Shown here one piece after another: positions 1-11,437 of a stretch of DNA of 64,000 bases. Under the pieces are notes generated by a model. That model made no database searches and was not told the DNA's origin. It was given only the letters and a program-made list of their open reading frames with translations. How positions within the stretch are numbered: the stretch's first letter is position 1; the number at the start of each line of letters is the position of its first letter. The translations under genes were made by a program, and so were the position numbers. The DNA is from Aegilops tauschii subsp. strangulata (lineage: Eukaryota; Streptophyta; Magnoliopsida; Poales; Poaceae), in assembly GCF_002575655.3 (NCBI RefSeq), contig NC_053037.3:570316880-570380879 (forward strand), read 5' to 3'.

Positions 1-10
1 ATGTCCTTTC
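1..10 (-). repeat. End of the 3' LTR of element A
   Basis: Only the last ten bases of this LTR are in the window. They match the end of the right LTR at 17308-17317, and the polypurine-type tract (ctccccc on the plus strand) follows at once. Element B shows the same arrangement at 31511-31530. Confidence 0.6.
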
Positions 11-3000
11 AATCTCCCCCATTTTGGTAATTGATGACAATCACTTTCAAGAGCGTTTATATAGGGAATTATGTTGCATCACCATGCAATGCAACAACCA
101 ATAATGCATGAGATGCAAATGCTTAGGAACAAAACCAAAGTAAGAAGAAATAACTCTCTAAAGTTCTCCACAAAACTCTCTGCAACTTCTCCCCCATTGG
201 GTCCTCCATAAATTGTGTATTTCTCAACAAGAGAGTGGAATGCAATACACATATCCAAAGGTAAATACTTGGAGGAAGACAAACTATATTGAGGCACAAA
301 GAATGCTAAAGAAAGATATGCCACAGAGACATAACAAAAAGAGACACAAGCAATCAAGCAATCAAAAGATACCAATTGAAGCAAGCAATCAAAGGATATC
401 AATTGAACCAACTAGACCAAAGACCCTATGAGCCACAAGAATAAAGGACATTATGATATGAGCAAAGGAGTGTTCTAAAGAAACTAGAGAATCTCCCATG
501 ATTTGTGCACACATAAGAATTTTTTTGTATTTGGATACAAAGTGCACAAAATAGGATCATAGCTCCCCCAAAATCAATAGAAACTCACAACAAGTGCAAG
601 TGAGCATATAGGAAACAAAGCCTAGCACTTGCAACAAACACATGGTTGAGAAACATGTAGAATAGGCAACTTAAGAATAGGCTCAACCAAAACCGATGTG
701 TGTGAGTCAAGGCAATGCACTTGAGGAGACTAACGTACGGATGAGCATTAAGCATCAATATAGTCTTGAAGGAATGAGATACACGGTGCAAGGCCTGTCA
801 TTCCCACACACAACTAGCAAATGGGTTCACAAGCTCACTAATAAGCATATAAAGAACCTATGCTTGTGACAAACCGTGGTGAAGATAGACAAGGATAGCT
901 TTGTCAAGAGGAGGGATACCAATTAACATGGCAAAAGCCTCGTCAAGACAAGCAAGAGGGAAACCAATCTTCATCACAACGAGTGCATCAAGATGCAACA
1001 AGATAAGACCCGCACTGAAGATAAGTCCTTTCAGAAACCACCATAGAAAAGGTGGACATGAAAGAATAAGGATATCAATTAGATATGCAACTTCTCTCAC
1101 GTGTAAAAGATTCTAGGTAGATGAAGATCATGATATCAATCCACCGAGAAGGATGTACACACGAAATGGTTACAAAAAGGAAAGAACAAGATATCCACAA
1201 GGAAGTCATAAATATACCAATAAGATATTTGCTTGGAAGCATAGCACATGGCTAGATATGGTCTTATTGTATATAAATGAACTCCTACCACACAACCATC
1301 AAAGACATCACAACTAGCAACACGAGATCATCGTTGGGATGCTTTGAGAAAGGAAACAAGTATGATAAGAACGAATCAAGAAATTCATGCCATGATGCAA
1401 CCTACACAAGGTTGAATGCAAGAAAAGTGTGCATGAATAGATACTTGTTATCGAGATAGCATTGGAAGGATGTAGAGATACCAATCGAAGGTAGATAGTA
1501 GTTCATTGATCATCCTAGCTTGACTCCAATAAGCACATGGTGACACCACCTTCCTTGTGAGTGAGCCGAGTATCCAATGCATCTCCAATTGCTCCTAGAA
1601 CAACAACACAAACAAAATGGTACCCAACCTCATTGGGACCAAAAAGTTAGAGAACCGACAATACATAGGACAAACTCCACATAAATATGTGCATATAGAT
1701 ATGAAAATGAATTTCATGCACATCTCATCCAATTTGAGACTTGGTGGAGTTTTCCCTATATATTGGGTCAAAGAAAGAAAGCATGCCAAAGATACTACAT
1801 GAAGTTAATATGAATGCTCAATACTTTCAAGAACCGATACCAATTGACAAAGAAATACCAAGTGAAGAAAAGATACCAAATGAATAAATCAACACTTGGA
1901 GGATATCAACTGAAAGATACATCAAGGAATGAGATATCCATTGATACATGCAAAAAGAAAGATGTCAAACTCACAAAAGAGAGAATGGTTCCAAGCAAAC
2001 CAAGTGCTCTACAAAGTTTCATGATGGAACAAAGTACCAAAAAGAAACGGTTGCATTCCACCAACACACACTTGATAAGGATCACAAGGTGAGCGTTCTA
2101 AGAAAAATAGGATAGCTCCCCCAAGCATTGTGCATTAGAGAGAATTTGCATTTTAATACAAAAAGCACAAGATGGGATCACCACTTTCACTATATCTATA
2201 TAAACACTAGACAATCTCAAGGAAATAACAAGATCCACAAGTGGTATGGAATACAATAGGAGTTGACACAATCCTAGGCAAGAGATAAGGCAAATAAAAG
2301 CACAGGCCAATGTAAAGATGATCAAAAATTTCTACCACACATAAGTGAGTACCAATTGTCAAAAGACAAGAAGTATTTGGAAATAATTCCTGTTGGTAGA
2401 TAGCAAGGATATCCAACATCATCTTCATACCAAACACAAACAAGTTGCAACTTGTAGAGCTAACATGCCACCTAGGAACAAGATAATTTACAATATCAAT
2501 CCTAGGTGGCAATATCACAAATGTACACATTTTCTAGGATTGTAATATGCACATAGCATATTACTCCCCCATAATGTGATACCAATAAAAACTTAACAAG
2601 AGCAATAAGAGGATCCAACAAGAGATAATTAATGGACTATTTAGAATTTGAATTTCTCATGAGAAGACATACCACATACCGACTAGATAATCTTGTAATA
2701 TCAATACTAGATGGTATTCCTCATGTACACACATTTATAGGATTGTGAGCTGCACAAAGCACATCACTCCCCCATAATGGGATATTCCACTAATCTCTCA
2801 CAAGAGCCAACTAAGATACAAGCAAGATGCATAAAGGCTCAACATATGACACACATGTACATGATGTGCAAACCAACACACACATACTTGATTACTCAAG
2901 ATAAGCAATTTGGAGAGACAACATATACAAACACATGCAAGGAACAAAACATGCAAAGGGGCAAGTAACTTTCAATGTAAACAATTTAAGTACAAGTTAC

Positions 3001-3137
3001 CGAAAGGAGGCACATTGGATATAGTATAGAAACTTGATAACCCAATTGACTTGGCTTGAGACAATAAGAATGATGAAGTCCCCTTAATTCTTCATAATGT
3101 GGCCAAGTCTCCAATGCCCTCCAACAACACCTATTGA
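11..3137 (-). other. Non-coding 3' region of element A with repeated polypurine-type tracts
   Basis: No coherent protein is seen here. On the plus strand, ctccccc tracts recur near 12, 186, 563, 2113, 2564 and 2768; in element orientation these are gggggag purine tracts like the one beside the LTR. A second recurring motif is rataccaattgaa or close variants (near 367, 393, 918, 1072, 1478, 1837 and 2350). The same word occurs next to the primer-binding site of these elements. Multiple polypurine tracts upstream of the 3' LTR are a known Sirevirus trait. The region may also include remains of deleted pol, which I cannot recognise. Confidence 0.5.
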
Positions 3138-5518
3138 TCAAGTTTGAGCTTGTTGGTCCCCAACCAAGTTGGGTCCTAAGAGGTTAGTCACAATAGGCTT
3201 GGCAACCCAAATGGTTCTTAGCTTTAAACCACTTTGAGTACCAAGAAACTTGGCAAACACATTGCCAACCTTATCCTTCCCAAGAGAATAGATATCATTA
3301 ATAGTAATTCGGTTGGATAAGTTACCACTAGAGCATGAGGAAGCAAGGTGACCTTTCTCACGACATAGGTAGCAACGTCTACTCTTCACTTTCTTCTAAC
3401 TTGATTTCTCAACTTGAGAAGCATTAGCTTGAGTTTTCTTGGGAAGAGGCCTTTCTTCAACTTGTGGTTGGGCATGAGATTGAACTTGTGGCCTCTTCCC
3501 TTGTTGCTTGTCACTAATGGCCTTCTTCTTCAATGGGCAAGATCTAGCATGATGCCCTTCAATTTTGCACCTGAAGCAAACAATCTTGGCCGAATTCTTG
3601 ACTTGTTCTTGGCCCTTCTCCTTGTTCATCTTGGATGTATTCTTCTTATTGGAGTTGAATCCAAGTCCACCTTTGTCATTGGGGGATTTTTGCACACTCA
3701 AGATATTTTTGAGTGTGGATTTCCCTTCATGACTCTTTTCGAAGTCTCTCTTCAAAGAAGTGACTTAGGCCTTGAGCTCTTTGATTTCCTCTACAACGTT
3801 AGTATCAACACAAGTACTAGAGGAAGTATAAGCTTCATCGTTAGAGCAACAAGGCAAGGAAAGCAATTCATCACAAGATGTGCCAACATTGTGAGTAGAT
3901 GAATTACATGGACTAGCACATGACAATTTAGCATTTTGACTAGAAGTAGTGCTAGTATCCACATGAGGCTCACTAGATGTTACCTTAGCAATCATGGCCT
4001 CATGAGCTATCTTTAGCACATTATGGGATACTAGAAGATCATCATGAGAGCTTGAGAGCTTTTCACGACTTTCTTCCAATTTCCCATAATTGCTAGATAG
4101 CAACTCAAGTTGAGCCCGTAGCTCCACATTCTCCTTCAAAATGGATGCTTCACAAGTAATAGAGTTAGTAGCACAAGCATCATAAATAATAGCAAGAGGA
4201 GAAGGCAACTTGGCAAGCTCTTTTGAATATGAAGCTTTAAGTTGTGCATGAGACTCGGTGAGTTTGATGAGCTCAATCTTAATGACCCTCGAGCCATTTT
4301 CGAGGTGCCCAAAGTCCTCAAGGAGTTCAGCATGCGCAACTTCAAGCTTCTCATTTTTAGTTTCAAAATCATTGGCCACCTCAAGAGCTCTATCATGATA
4401 TTCCTTCACTCTAGATAGTTCTAGAGCAAAAGTCTCCTAAAGAGATTCCTTGGTTGTTTGTTCAAGTTCAAGAGCTTGAGAGAGGTCCTCAATCTCATTA
4501 GCATAATCACGCTCATGACCTTCCATTTTCTCAATGGTGACCTCATGTTCCTCAAGATGAGATTCCAACTCCACAATATAATTCTTGCCCTCAATGGTAA
4601 TGGACATGATTTCCATGAAGTTGGAACGAGCAATTTTATTTTTATGAAGAGCTTTAAAGACCATTTCCCCCTTAATTTTTAAGGAGGCAACATTATCATT
4701 CTCTTCATCATTATCCTCATCATCATTTGAATTAACATCGTCTTCAAGAGACATATTGGGGTTCAAAGTAGGAGATACCTTTGAAGCCTTAGCCATAAGG
4801 CATAAAGCAATAGATGACGATGTAGGATCCCTTGACGCGCCATTTAAGACTACATCTTGTTTCATGGAGTGTTGAGTTTCCTCTACATTGTTAGCACAAC
4901 AACTCGAGGAAATAGATACATTTTTATCATAGCAACAAGTCATAGCAAGCATATCATCATGAGATTTGAGCAAGCAATTTCTACATGATATGCAAGGACT
5001 ATCAACATAAGCATGTGAAACATGTAAGGTGCTCGAAGTGTTAAAGTCCAAAGAAAGACCATTGCAATAAGATAATGATGAAGGATCACCAAGAACAAGC
5101 ACACAATCATCATTGCAATGGCCAACACTACTCACCATAGCATTACCTTGTGGAAATCCGCATGTAGGTAAAGTAGAAGAAGTTGAGAAGGCAACACGGC
5201 CAGAGGTGGAGGGAGAACAATCATCCCCACAAATCTTGGACACGCCATATTTATCTTGAAGCTTTGTCCACAACTCATGAGCATCCCGGAACGGCATGAG
5301 TTGAAATATAACTACATTGCTCAAAGCATCGAAAAGCACATTAGAAGCTTGAGCATTGAGATAAGAGTTTTTCTCATCCTCTAAAGATAATATTTGGGGA
5401 TCCTTGAAGAAAAACCCATATCTACAATTCGCTCTAAATTTGGGTCCATGACCCTAAAGAGATTAAGCATGCGAATTACCCAAACATCAAAATTTGTGCC
5501 ATCAAAACTAAGAGTGTC
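3138..5518 (-). pseudogene. Copia gag pseudogene of element A
   Basis: Read on the minus strand, the N-terminal part (to about 5518) resembles the Sirevirus capsid start, then frameshifts near 5400. From 5339 one frame runs to 3138 and is broken by three stops, at about 4437, 3765 and 3396. The frame carries the UBN2-like segment AHELWTKLQDKYG, an acidic stretch near 4690-4740, a long Glu/Lys/Leu-rich segment likely to form a coiled coil, and two CCHC zinc knuckles (CFRCKIEGHHARSC near 3560 and CYLCREKGHLASSC near 3360). At least one stop fits a C-to-T change of a Gln codon. It would encode the nucleocapsid protein of the element but is dead as it stands. Confidence 0.75.
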
Positions 5519-5585
5519 AGAGAATCCTAAACCCTAGTAGACATCCTTACTCTCTAGGTGGTTAAGCCCTCAAAAGAGAGACGAG

Positions 5586-5597
5586 GCTCTGTTACCA
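5586..5597 (-). promoter_or_regulatory. Primer-binding site of element A (initiator tRNA-Met type)
   Basis: The complement of gctctgttacca differs by one base from TGGTATCAGAGC, the usual plant Copia primer-binding site for initiator tRNA-Met. It lies two bases from the LTR start at 5600. Element B has the unmutated version at 40790-40801. Confidence 0.7.
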
Positions 5598-5599
5598 AT

Positions 5600-6712
5600 T
5601 CAAAGATCGAGGATGTCGCCTAGAGGGGAGGGTGAATAGGCGTTTTAAAATAATTATGGTTTAGGCTTGAACAAATGCGGAATAAACCTAGGGTTAATTT
5701 GTCAAGCACAAAACCTAAAACGACTAGGCTCACCTATGTGCAACAACAACTTATGCTAAGCAAGATAAACAACTATGTGATAGCAAGATATATGACAAGG
5801 AACAATATGGCTATCACAAAGTAAAGTGCATAAGTAAAGGGCTCGGGTAAGAGATAACCGAGGCACACGGAGACGACGATGTATCCCGAAGTTCACACCC
5901 TTGCAGATGCTAATCTCCGTTTGGAGCGGTGTGGAGGCACAATGCTCCCCAAGAAGCCACTAGGGCCACCGTAATCTCCTCACGCCCTCGCACAATGCAG
6001 GATGCCGTGATTCCGCTAAGGGACCCTTGAGGGCGGTCACCGAACCCGTACAAATTGCAACCCTTGGGGGAGGTCACCGAACCCGTACACTTTGGCAACG
6101 CTTGGGGGCGGTCACCGAAACCCTTCAAATTGCTCGGGGCAATCTCCATAACCTAATTGGAGACCCCGACGCTTGCCCGGAGCTTTACACCACAATGATT
6201 AAGCTCCGAACACCACCAAGCGTCTAGGGCGCCCAAGCACCCAAGAGGAACAAGCTCTAGGGTACCAAGCACCCAAGAGTAATAAGATTCTCAACTTGTA
6301 TCTTCCACATATCACCGTGGATAACTCAAACCGATGCACCAAATGCAATGGAAAGGGCACACGGAGTGCCCAAGTCCTTCACTCTCAAATCCCACCAAAG
6401 CAACAAAAGCTATGGAGGAATATGAGAGGAAGACCAAGAAGGAGAACACCAAGAACTCCAAGATCTAGATCCAAGGGGTTCCCCTCACATAGAGGAGAAA
6501 GTGATTGGTGGAAATGTGGATCTAGATCTCCTCTCTCTTTTCCCCCAAAAACTAGCAAGAATCCATGGAGGGATTGAGAGATAGGAAGCTCGAAGAAGGT
6601 CAACAATGGAGGAAGAACGCGAGCTAAAGGGATAAGGTTCAATGGGGAAGAAGACCCCCTTTCATAGGACCTCCCGAATCCAACCGTTATGTGCTCAGGT
6701 CGCGTACAAGCG
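5600..6712 (-). repeat. Right (5') LTR of element A, first part
   Basis: The LTR starts directly after the primer-binding site with tcaaagatcg, a mutated form of the tgaaaggatc start seen in element B; gtcgcctagagggg follows. Within it, three tandem copies of a unit of about 37 bases lie at about 6020-6135, each containing ggtcaccgaaccc or a close variant. The LTR is cut at about 6712, where sequence homologous to the interior of the Gypsy F LTR begins. The rest of this LTR resumes at 15914. Confidence 0.7.
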
Positions 6713-7815
6713 GCTCCACCGACCTCAACTCCAACTCTATATATTCGTGTTCGGGGAGAAAAAAATCAGAGAGAAGGATTCATCGCGTTTTACAATACAG
6801 AGCCGCCACCAAGCCCTAATCTCTCTTGGGAGGGCTGATCTGGAGTCCGTTCGGGGCTCCGGAGAGGGGAATCCGTCGCCATCGTCATCATCAACCATCC
6901 TCCATCACCAATTTCATGATGCTCACCGTCGTGCGTGAGTAATTCCATCGTAGGCTTGCTAGACGGTGATGGGTTGGATGAGATTTATCATGTAATCGAG
7001 TTAGTTTTGTTAGGGTTTGATCCCTAGTATCCACTATGTTCTGAGATTGATGTTGCTGTGACTTTGCTATGCTTAATGCTTGTCACTAGGGCCCGAGTGC
7101 CATGATTTCAGATCTGAACCTATTATGTTTTCCTGAATATATGTGAGTTCTTGATCCTATCTTGCAAGTCTATAGTCACCTACTATGTGTTATGATCCGG
7201 CAACCCCGAAGTGACAATAATCGGGACCACTCCCGGTGATGATCGTAGTTTGAGGAGTTCATGTATTCACTGTTTGTTAATGCTTTGGTCCGGTACTCTA
7301 TTAAAAGGAGGCCTTAATATCCCTTAGTTTCCAATAGGACCCCGCTACCACGGGAGGGTAGGACAAAAGATGCCAAGCAAGTTCTTTTCCATAAGCACGT
7401 ATGACTATATTCGGAATACATGCCTACATTACATTGATGAATTGGAGCTAGTTCTGTGTCACCCTATGTTATAACTGTTGCATGAATAATCGCATCCGGC
7501 ATAATTCTCCATCACCGATCCAATGCCTACGAGCTTTTCACATATTGTTCTCCGCTTAGTTACTTTTCCGTTGCCATTGTTACAATCACTACAAAACTGC
7601 TACCGTTACTTCTGCTACCGTTACCGCCACTATCATACTACTTTGCTACTAAATACTTTGTTGCAGATATTAAGTTATCCAGGTGTGGTTGAATTGACAA
7701 CTCAACTACTAATACTTGAGAATATTCTTTGGTTCCCCTTGTGTCAAATCAATAAATTTGGGTTGAATACCTACCCTCGAAAACTGTTGCGATCCCCTAT
7801 ACTTGTGGGTTATCA
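6713..7815 (+). repeat. Left LTR of element F, 5'-truncated
   Basis: Aligns with 14810-15913 of the right LTR from gctccaccgacctcaactcc to the end tgggttatca, with few differences. The first 300 bases of the right LTR (14510-14809) have no counterpart here. The truncation point abuts element A LTR sequence, so one deletion appears to span both elements. Confidence 0.85.
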
Positions 7816-7826
7816 AGACTATTTTC

Positions 7827-7844
7827 TGGCGCCGTTGCCGGGGA
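7827..7844 (+). promoter_or_regulatory. Primer-binding site of element F (tRNA-Asp)
   Basis: TGGCGCCGTTGCCGGGGA is complementary to the 3' end of plant tRNA-Asp including CCA. It lies 11 bases after the LTR end at 7815, as expected for an Athila-lineage element. This is a primer site and not a tRNA gene. Confidence 0.9.
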
Positions 7845-7893
7845 GCATAGCTCTATTCTTTGAGTCACTTGGGATTTATATCTGCTGGTCAAT

Positions 7894-10668
7894 ATGAGGA
7901 ACTTGAAAGACGAGAAAACCAAAATTTATCCCTCAACTACGAGGGGAGGTAAGGAACTGCCATCTAGCTCTGCACTTGATTCACCTTCTATTTTGAGTAA
8001 GCTTGCGATACCTAAACCTGCTTCTGCTATTAATTCTGATATGTCGCATGTTATTGATGATGCCACTTCTGCTATGCATGATACTTATGATGAAACTACT
8101 TCTATGCTTGATAATACTGTGCCACGAGGTGAATTTCTTGATGAACAACTTGCTAGGGCTAGAGAGAAAGAAATTATTGAAACTGATAATATTGATGAAA
8201 GTGATGATGAAGATTCTCCCCCTAGATATGAATTGCCTGTTGTGCCTGAGGGTTATGTTATGGATGAAAAAACTGCTAGAGACTTTCTTGCTTGCGATGA
8301 TAGAAGTGATCTTAAGAAATTATTAGTTAAGCCTAAAGAAAAATTTCTGAATGCTAGAATGAAATATGACCCTACTTATGCTACTTCACCTATCTTTGTT
8401 ACTGATAAGGATTATGATTTCTCTGTCGATCCGGAGATAATTACTTTGGTTGAATCTAATCCTTTTTATGGCTATGAATCTGAAACTGTTGTGGCACATC
8501 TTACTAAATTAAATGATATAGCCACCCTATTCACTAATGATGAGAAAACTCGTTACTACTATATCCTTAAATTATTTTCGTTATCATTAAAGGGTGATGC
8601 TAAAACATGGTTTAATTCTCTTGATCCTGGTTGTGTGCGTAGTCCCCAGGATATGATTTATTACTTCTCTGCTAAATATTTCCCCGCTCATAAGAAACAA
8701 GCTACTTTAAGGGAAATATATAATTTTTTGCAAATTGAAGAAGAGAGTCTCCCACAAGCTTGGGGGAGGCTTCTCCAATTACTCAATGCTTTGCCTGATC
8801 ATCCTCTCAAGAAAAATGAAATACTTGATATCTTTTATAATGGACGAACCGATGCTTCCAGAGACCACCTGGATAGTTGTGCTGGTTGTGTTTTCAGGGA
8901 AAGAACTGTTGATGAAGCTGAAATTCTATTGAATAATATGCTGACCAATGAAAATATTTGGACACTTCCTAAACCAACTCCTAAGCCAACTCCGAATAAA
9001 AGGGGTATTCTATTTCTCAGTCCTGAAGATATGCAAGAGGCAAAGAAATCTATGAAAGAAAAAGGTATAAAAGCTGAAGATGTTAAGAATTTACCTCCTG
9101 TTGAAGAAATACATGGTCTTAATTTACCGCCTGTTAAAGAAATACATGGTGTTGATAACCCGACACAGGTAGTAAAGGTAAATTCTCTCTATAGATTTGA
9201 TGAAGGTGATATTCCTCGCTATAAGTCTGCTAGCCAATGCTTAGATGAATTTGATAATTTTATTGTCAAACAAGAAAACTTCAATGCTTATGTTGGCAGA
9301 CAATTGAAACACAATGCTTATATGATTGAACACTTGAGTGATTATATGTCTAGAGTTAAAAGTGAACTTAAACTCATTAGTAAACATGCTTCTATGGTTA
9401 CCACTCAAGTAGAACAAGTACTTAAAGCTCAGAATGATTTCCTCAATGAATTGAATAGTAAGAATAATGACTTTGCTGTTAGAGTTGCAACTAGAGGGCG
9501 TAAAGTGACTCAGGAACCTTTGTATCCTGAGGGCCACCCTAAGAGAATTGAGCAAGATTCTCAAAGAACTAAAGTAGATGCACCTAGTCCTTCTAAAAGG
9601 AAGAAAAAGAAAAAAGATAGGACTTTGCATGCCTCTAGTGAACCTGTTGTTGACACACCTGAGAATCCCAATGATATCTCTATTTCTGATGCTGAAACAC
9701 AATCTGGTAATGAACATGAACCTAGTGATAATGTTAATGATGACATTCATGTTGATGCTCAACCTAGCAATGACAATGATGTAGAGATTGAACCTGCTGT
9801 TGATCTTGATAACCCACAATCAAAGAATCAACGTTATGATAAGAGAGACTTTGTTGGTAGGAAGCATGGTAAAGAAAGAGAGCCATGGGTTCAGAAACCC
9901 ATGCCTTTTCCTCCTAAACCATCCAAGAAAAAGGATGATGAGGATTTTGAGCGCTTTGCTGAAATGATTAGACCTATCTTTTTGCGTATGCGTTTGACTG
10001 ATATGCTTAAAATGAATCCTTATGCCAAGTATATGAAGGATATTGTTACAAATAAAAGAAAGATACCGGAAGCTGAAATTTCCACCATGCTTGCTAATTA
10101 TACTTTTAAGGGTGGAATACCAAAGAAACTTGGAGATCCAAGAGTACCAACTATACCATGCTCCATTAAAAGAAACTATGTTAGAACTGCTTTATGTGAT
10201 CTTGGAGCCGGTGTTAGTGTTATGCCTCTCTCTTTATATCGTAGACTTGATTTGAATAAGTTGACACCTACTGAAATATCTTTGCAAATGGCCGATAAAT
10301 CAACTGCTATACCTGTCGGTATTTGTGAGGATGTGCCTGTTGTGGTTGCAAACGTTACTATTTTAATGGACTTTGTTATTCTTGATATTCCTGAGGACGA
10401 TAGTATGTCTATTATTCTTGGAAGACCCTTTTTCAATACTGCAGGGGCTGTTATTGATTGCAACAAAGGCAATATCACTTTTCATGTTAATGGTAATGAG
10501 CATACGGTACACTTTCCGAAGAAACTACCTCAAGTCCACAGTATCAATTCTATTGGAAAAATTCCATCGATTATTTTTCGAGGTTTTGAATTTCCTCTTC
10601 CTACTGTCAAGAAGAGATATGATATTCTTATTATTGGGGACGTGCATATCCCCATTGAGGTAACCTAG
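7894..10668 (+). CDS. Gypsy gag-protease polyprotein of element F (924 residues, open)
   Basis: One uninterrupted frame starts at an ATG 50 bases after the primer-binding site. Residues about 190-345 form the retrotransposon gag (capsid) domain, with SLSLKGDAKTWFNSL and a conserved leucine-rich stretch around LPDHPLKKNEILDIFYNG. A lysine-rich and acidic linker follows (about 560-660). Residues about 765-870 look like a retropepsin-type aspartic protease with ALCDLGAGVSVMPLSLY and ILGRPFFNTAGAVID. The catalytic triad reads D-L-G rather than D-S/T-G, as is common in Athila-type elements. No RT follows. The intact length suggests recent activity or insertion. The product would form virus-like particles in the cytoplasm if expressed. 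Confidence 0.85.
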   Translation: MRNLKDEKTKIYPSTTRGGKELPSSSALDSPSILSKLAIPKPASAINSDMSHVIDDATSAMHDTYDETTSMLDNTVPRGEFLDEQLARAREKEIIETDNIDESDDEDSPPRYELPVVPEGYVMDEKTARDFLACDDRSDLKKLLVKPKEKFLNARMKYDPTYATSPIFVTDKDYDFSVDPEIITLVESNPFYGYESETVVAHLTKLNDIATLFTNDEKTRYYYILKLFSLSLKGDAKTWFNSLDPGCVRSPQDMIYYFSAKYFPAHKKQATLREIYNFLQIEEESLPQAWGRLLQLLNALPDHPLKKNEILDIFYNGRTDASRDHLDSCAGCVFRERTVDEAEILLNNMLTNENIWTLPKPTPKPTPNKRGILFLSPEDMQEAKKSMKEKGIKAEDVKNLPPVEEIHGLNLPPVKEIHGVDNPTQVVKVNSLYRFDEGDIPRYKSASQCLDEFDNFIVKQENFNAYVGRQLKHNAYMIEHLSDYMSRVKSELKLISKHASMVTTQVEQVLKAQNDFLNELNSKNNDFAVRVATRGRKVTQEPLYPEGHPKRIEQDSQRTKVDAPSPSKRKKKKKDRTLHASSEPVVDTPENPNDISISDAETQSGNEHEPSDNVNDDIHVDAQPSNDNDVEIEPAVDLDNPQSKNQRYDKRDFVGRKHGKEREPWVQKPMPFPPKPSKKKDDEDFERFAEMIRPIFLRMRLTDMLKMNPYAKYMKDIVTNKRKIPEAEISTMLANYTFKGGIPKKLGDPRVPTIPCSIKRNYVRTALCDLGAGVSVMPLSLYRRLDLNKLTPTEISLQMADKSTAIPVGICEDVPVVVANVTILMDFVILDIPEDDSMSIILGRPFFNTAGAVIDCNKGNITFHVNGNEHTVHFPKKLPQVHSINSIGKIPSIIFRGFEFPLPTVKKRYDILIIGDVHIPIEVT

Positions 10669-11437
10669 TGCTATTCGAAAATTCTCCGGTTTCATGCGAC
10701 TCGGAATGAGTTTGTTAACAAGACTTGATCAACCTTGTTAGTGGATTCCTTTTGATGAGCATGAGATGGATGAAGTTAGAAAGCACAACCTTCTATACCC
10801 TTCTTTTACTTTCTGTTATTTAGATTAAATAAAGCAAAAATAGTATTTTCTGCCTATTTTCTGAATTATCCGTGCAATAAAAAATTACCCCGAAAATAAA
10901 AGTTCTCCAAATGCCCCGAAATTGGAATATGATTTTTTCTGGAATATTTGAGAATATCTGGCACTGAGAACACAGCAGGGGGAGCAAGCACCGGGCCACG
11001 AGGGTCCAGGGCACACCCCCTACCTCATGGGCCCATGGTGGCTCCCCTCCACTTATCCCAGCCACCACACACTCCTTCTTCCTCCCAAAAAATCACCAGC
11101 CAGCTCAAGCACGAGTTCTTGCTCATTTTGCTGTGATTTTCGATCTCCTAGCTCAAAGCTCCATTCACAAAACTACTTTGGGGGATTGTTCTTTGGTATG
11201 TGACTCCTCCAATGGTCCGATTAGTTTTTGTTCTAGTGCTTTATTTATTGCAAATTTTTGCTGCCTAGGTGACCCTGTTCTTGAGCTTGCATGTCAAATG
11301 TATATGGTCCCAAGTAGTTCTAATGCATGATATAGTCTCTAGGCACTGGTGGGAGTAGTTGCTATCAATTTTGTTGAGTTTGGTTCACTTTTATTTTGAG
11401 TTTCTAAAATTTTCAGAAATTTTTCAGAGGAAGAAAT
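10669..11437 (+). other. Spacer between the two ORFs of element F
   Basis: Non-coding; no gene or RNA is recognised. It separates the gag-protease ORF from the ATHILA-type ORF. Confidence 0.5.

Noticed and set aside
7827..7844. Possible tRNA-Asp gene
   Set aside because: Only the complement of the 3' end is present, placed exactly as a retrotransposon primer-binding site.
9241..9819. Minus-strand 192-residue frame inside the element F gag-protease ORF
   Set aside because: Ile/Phe-rich shadow of an intact 924-residue ORF.
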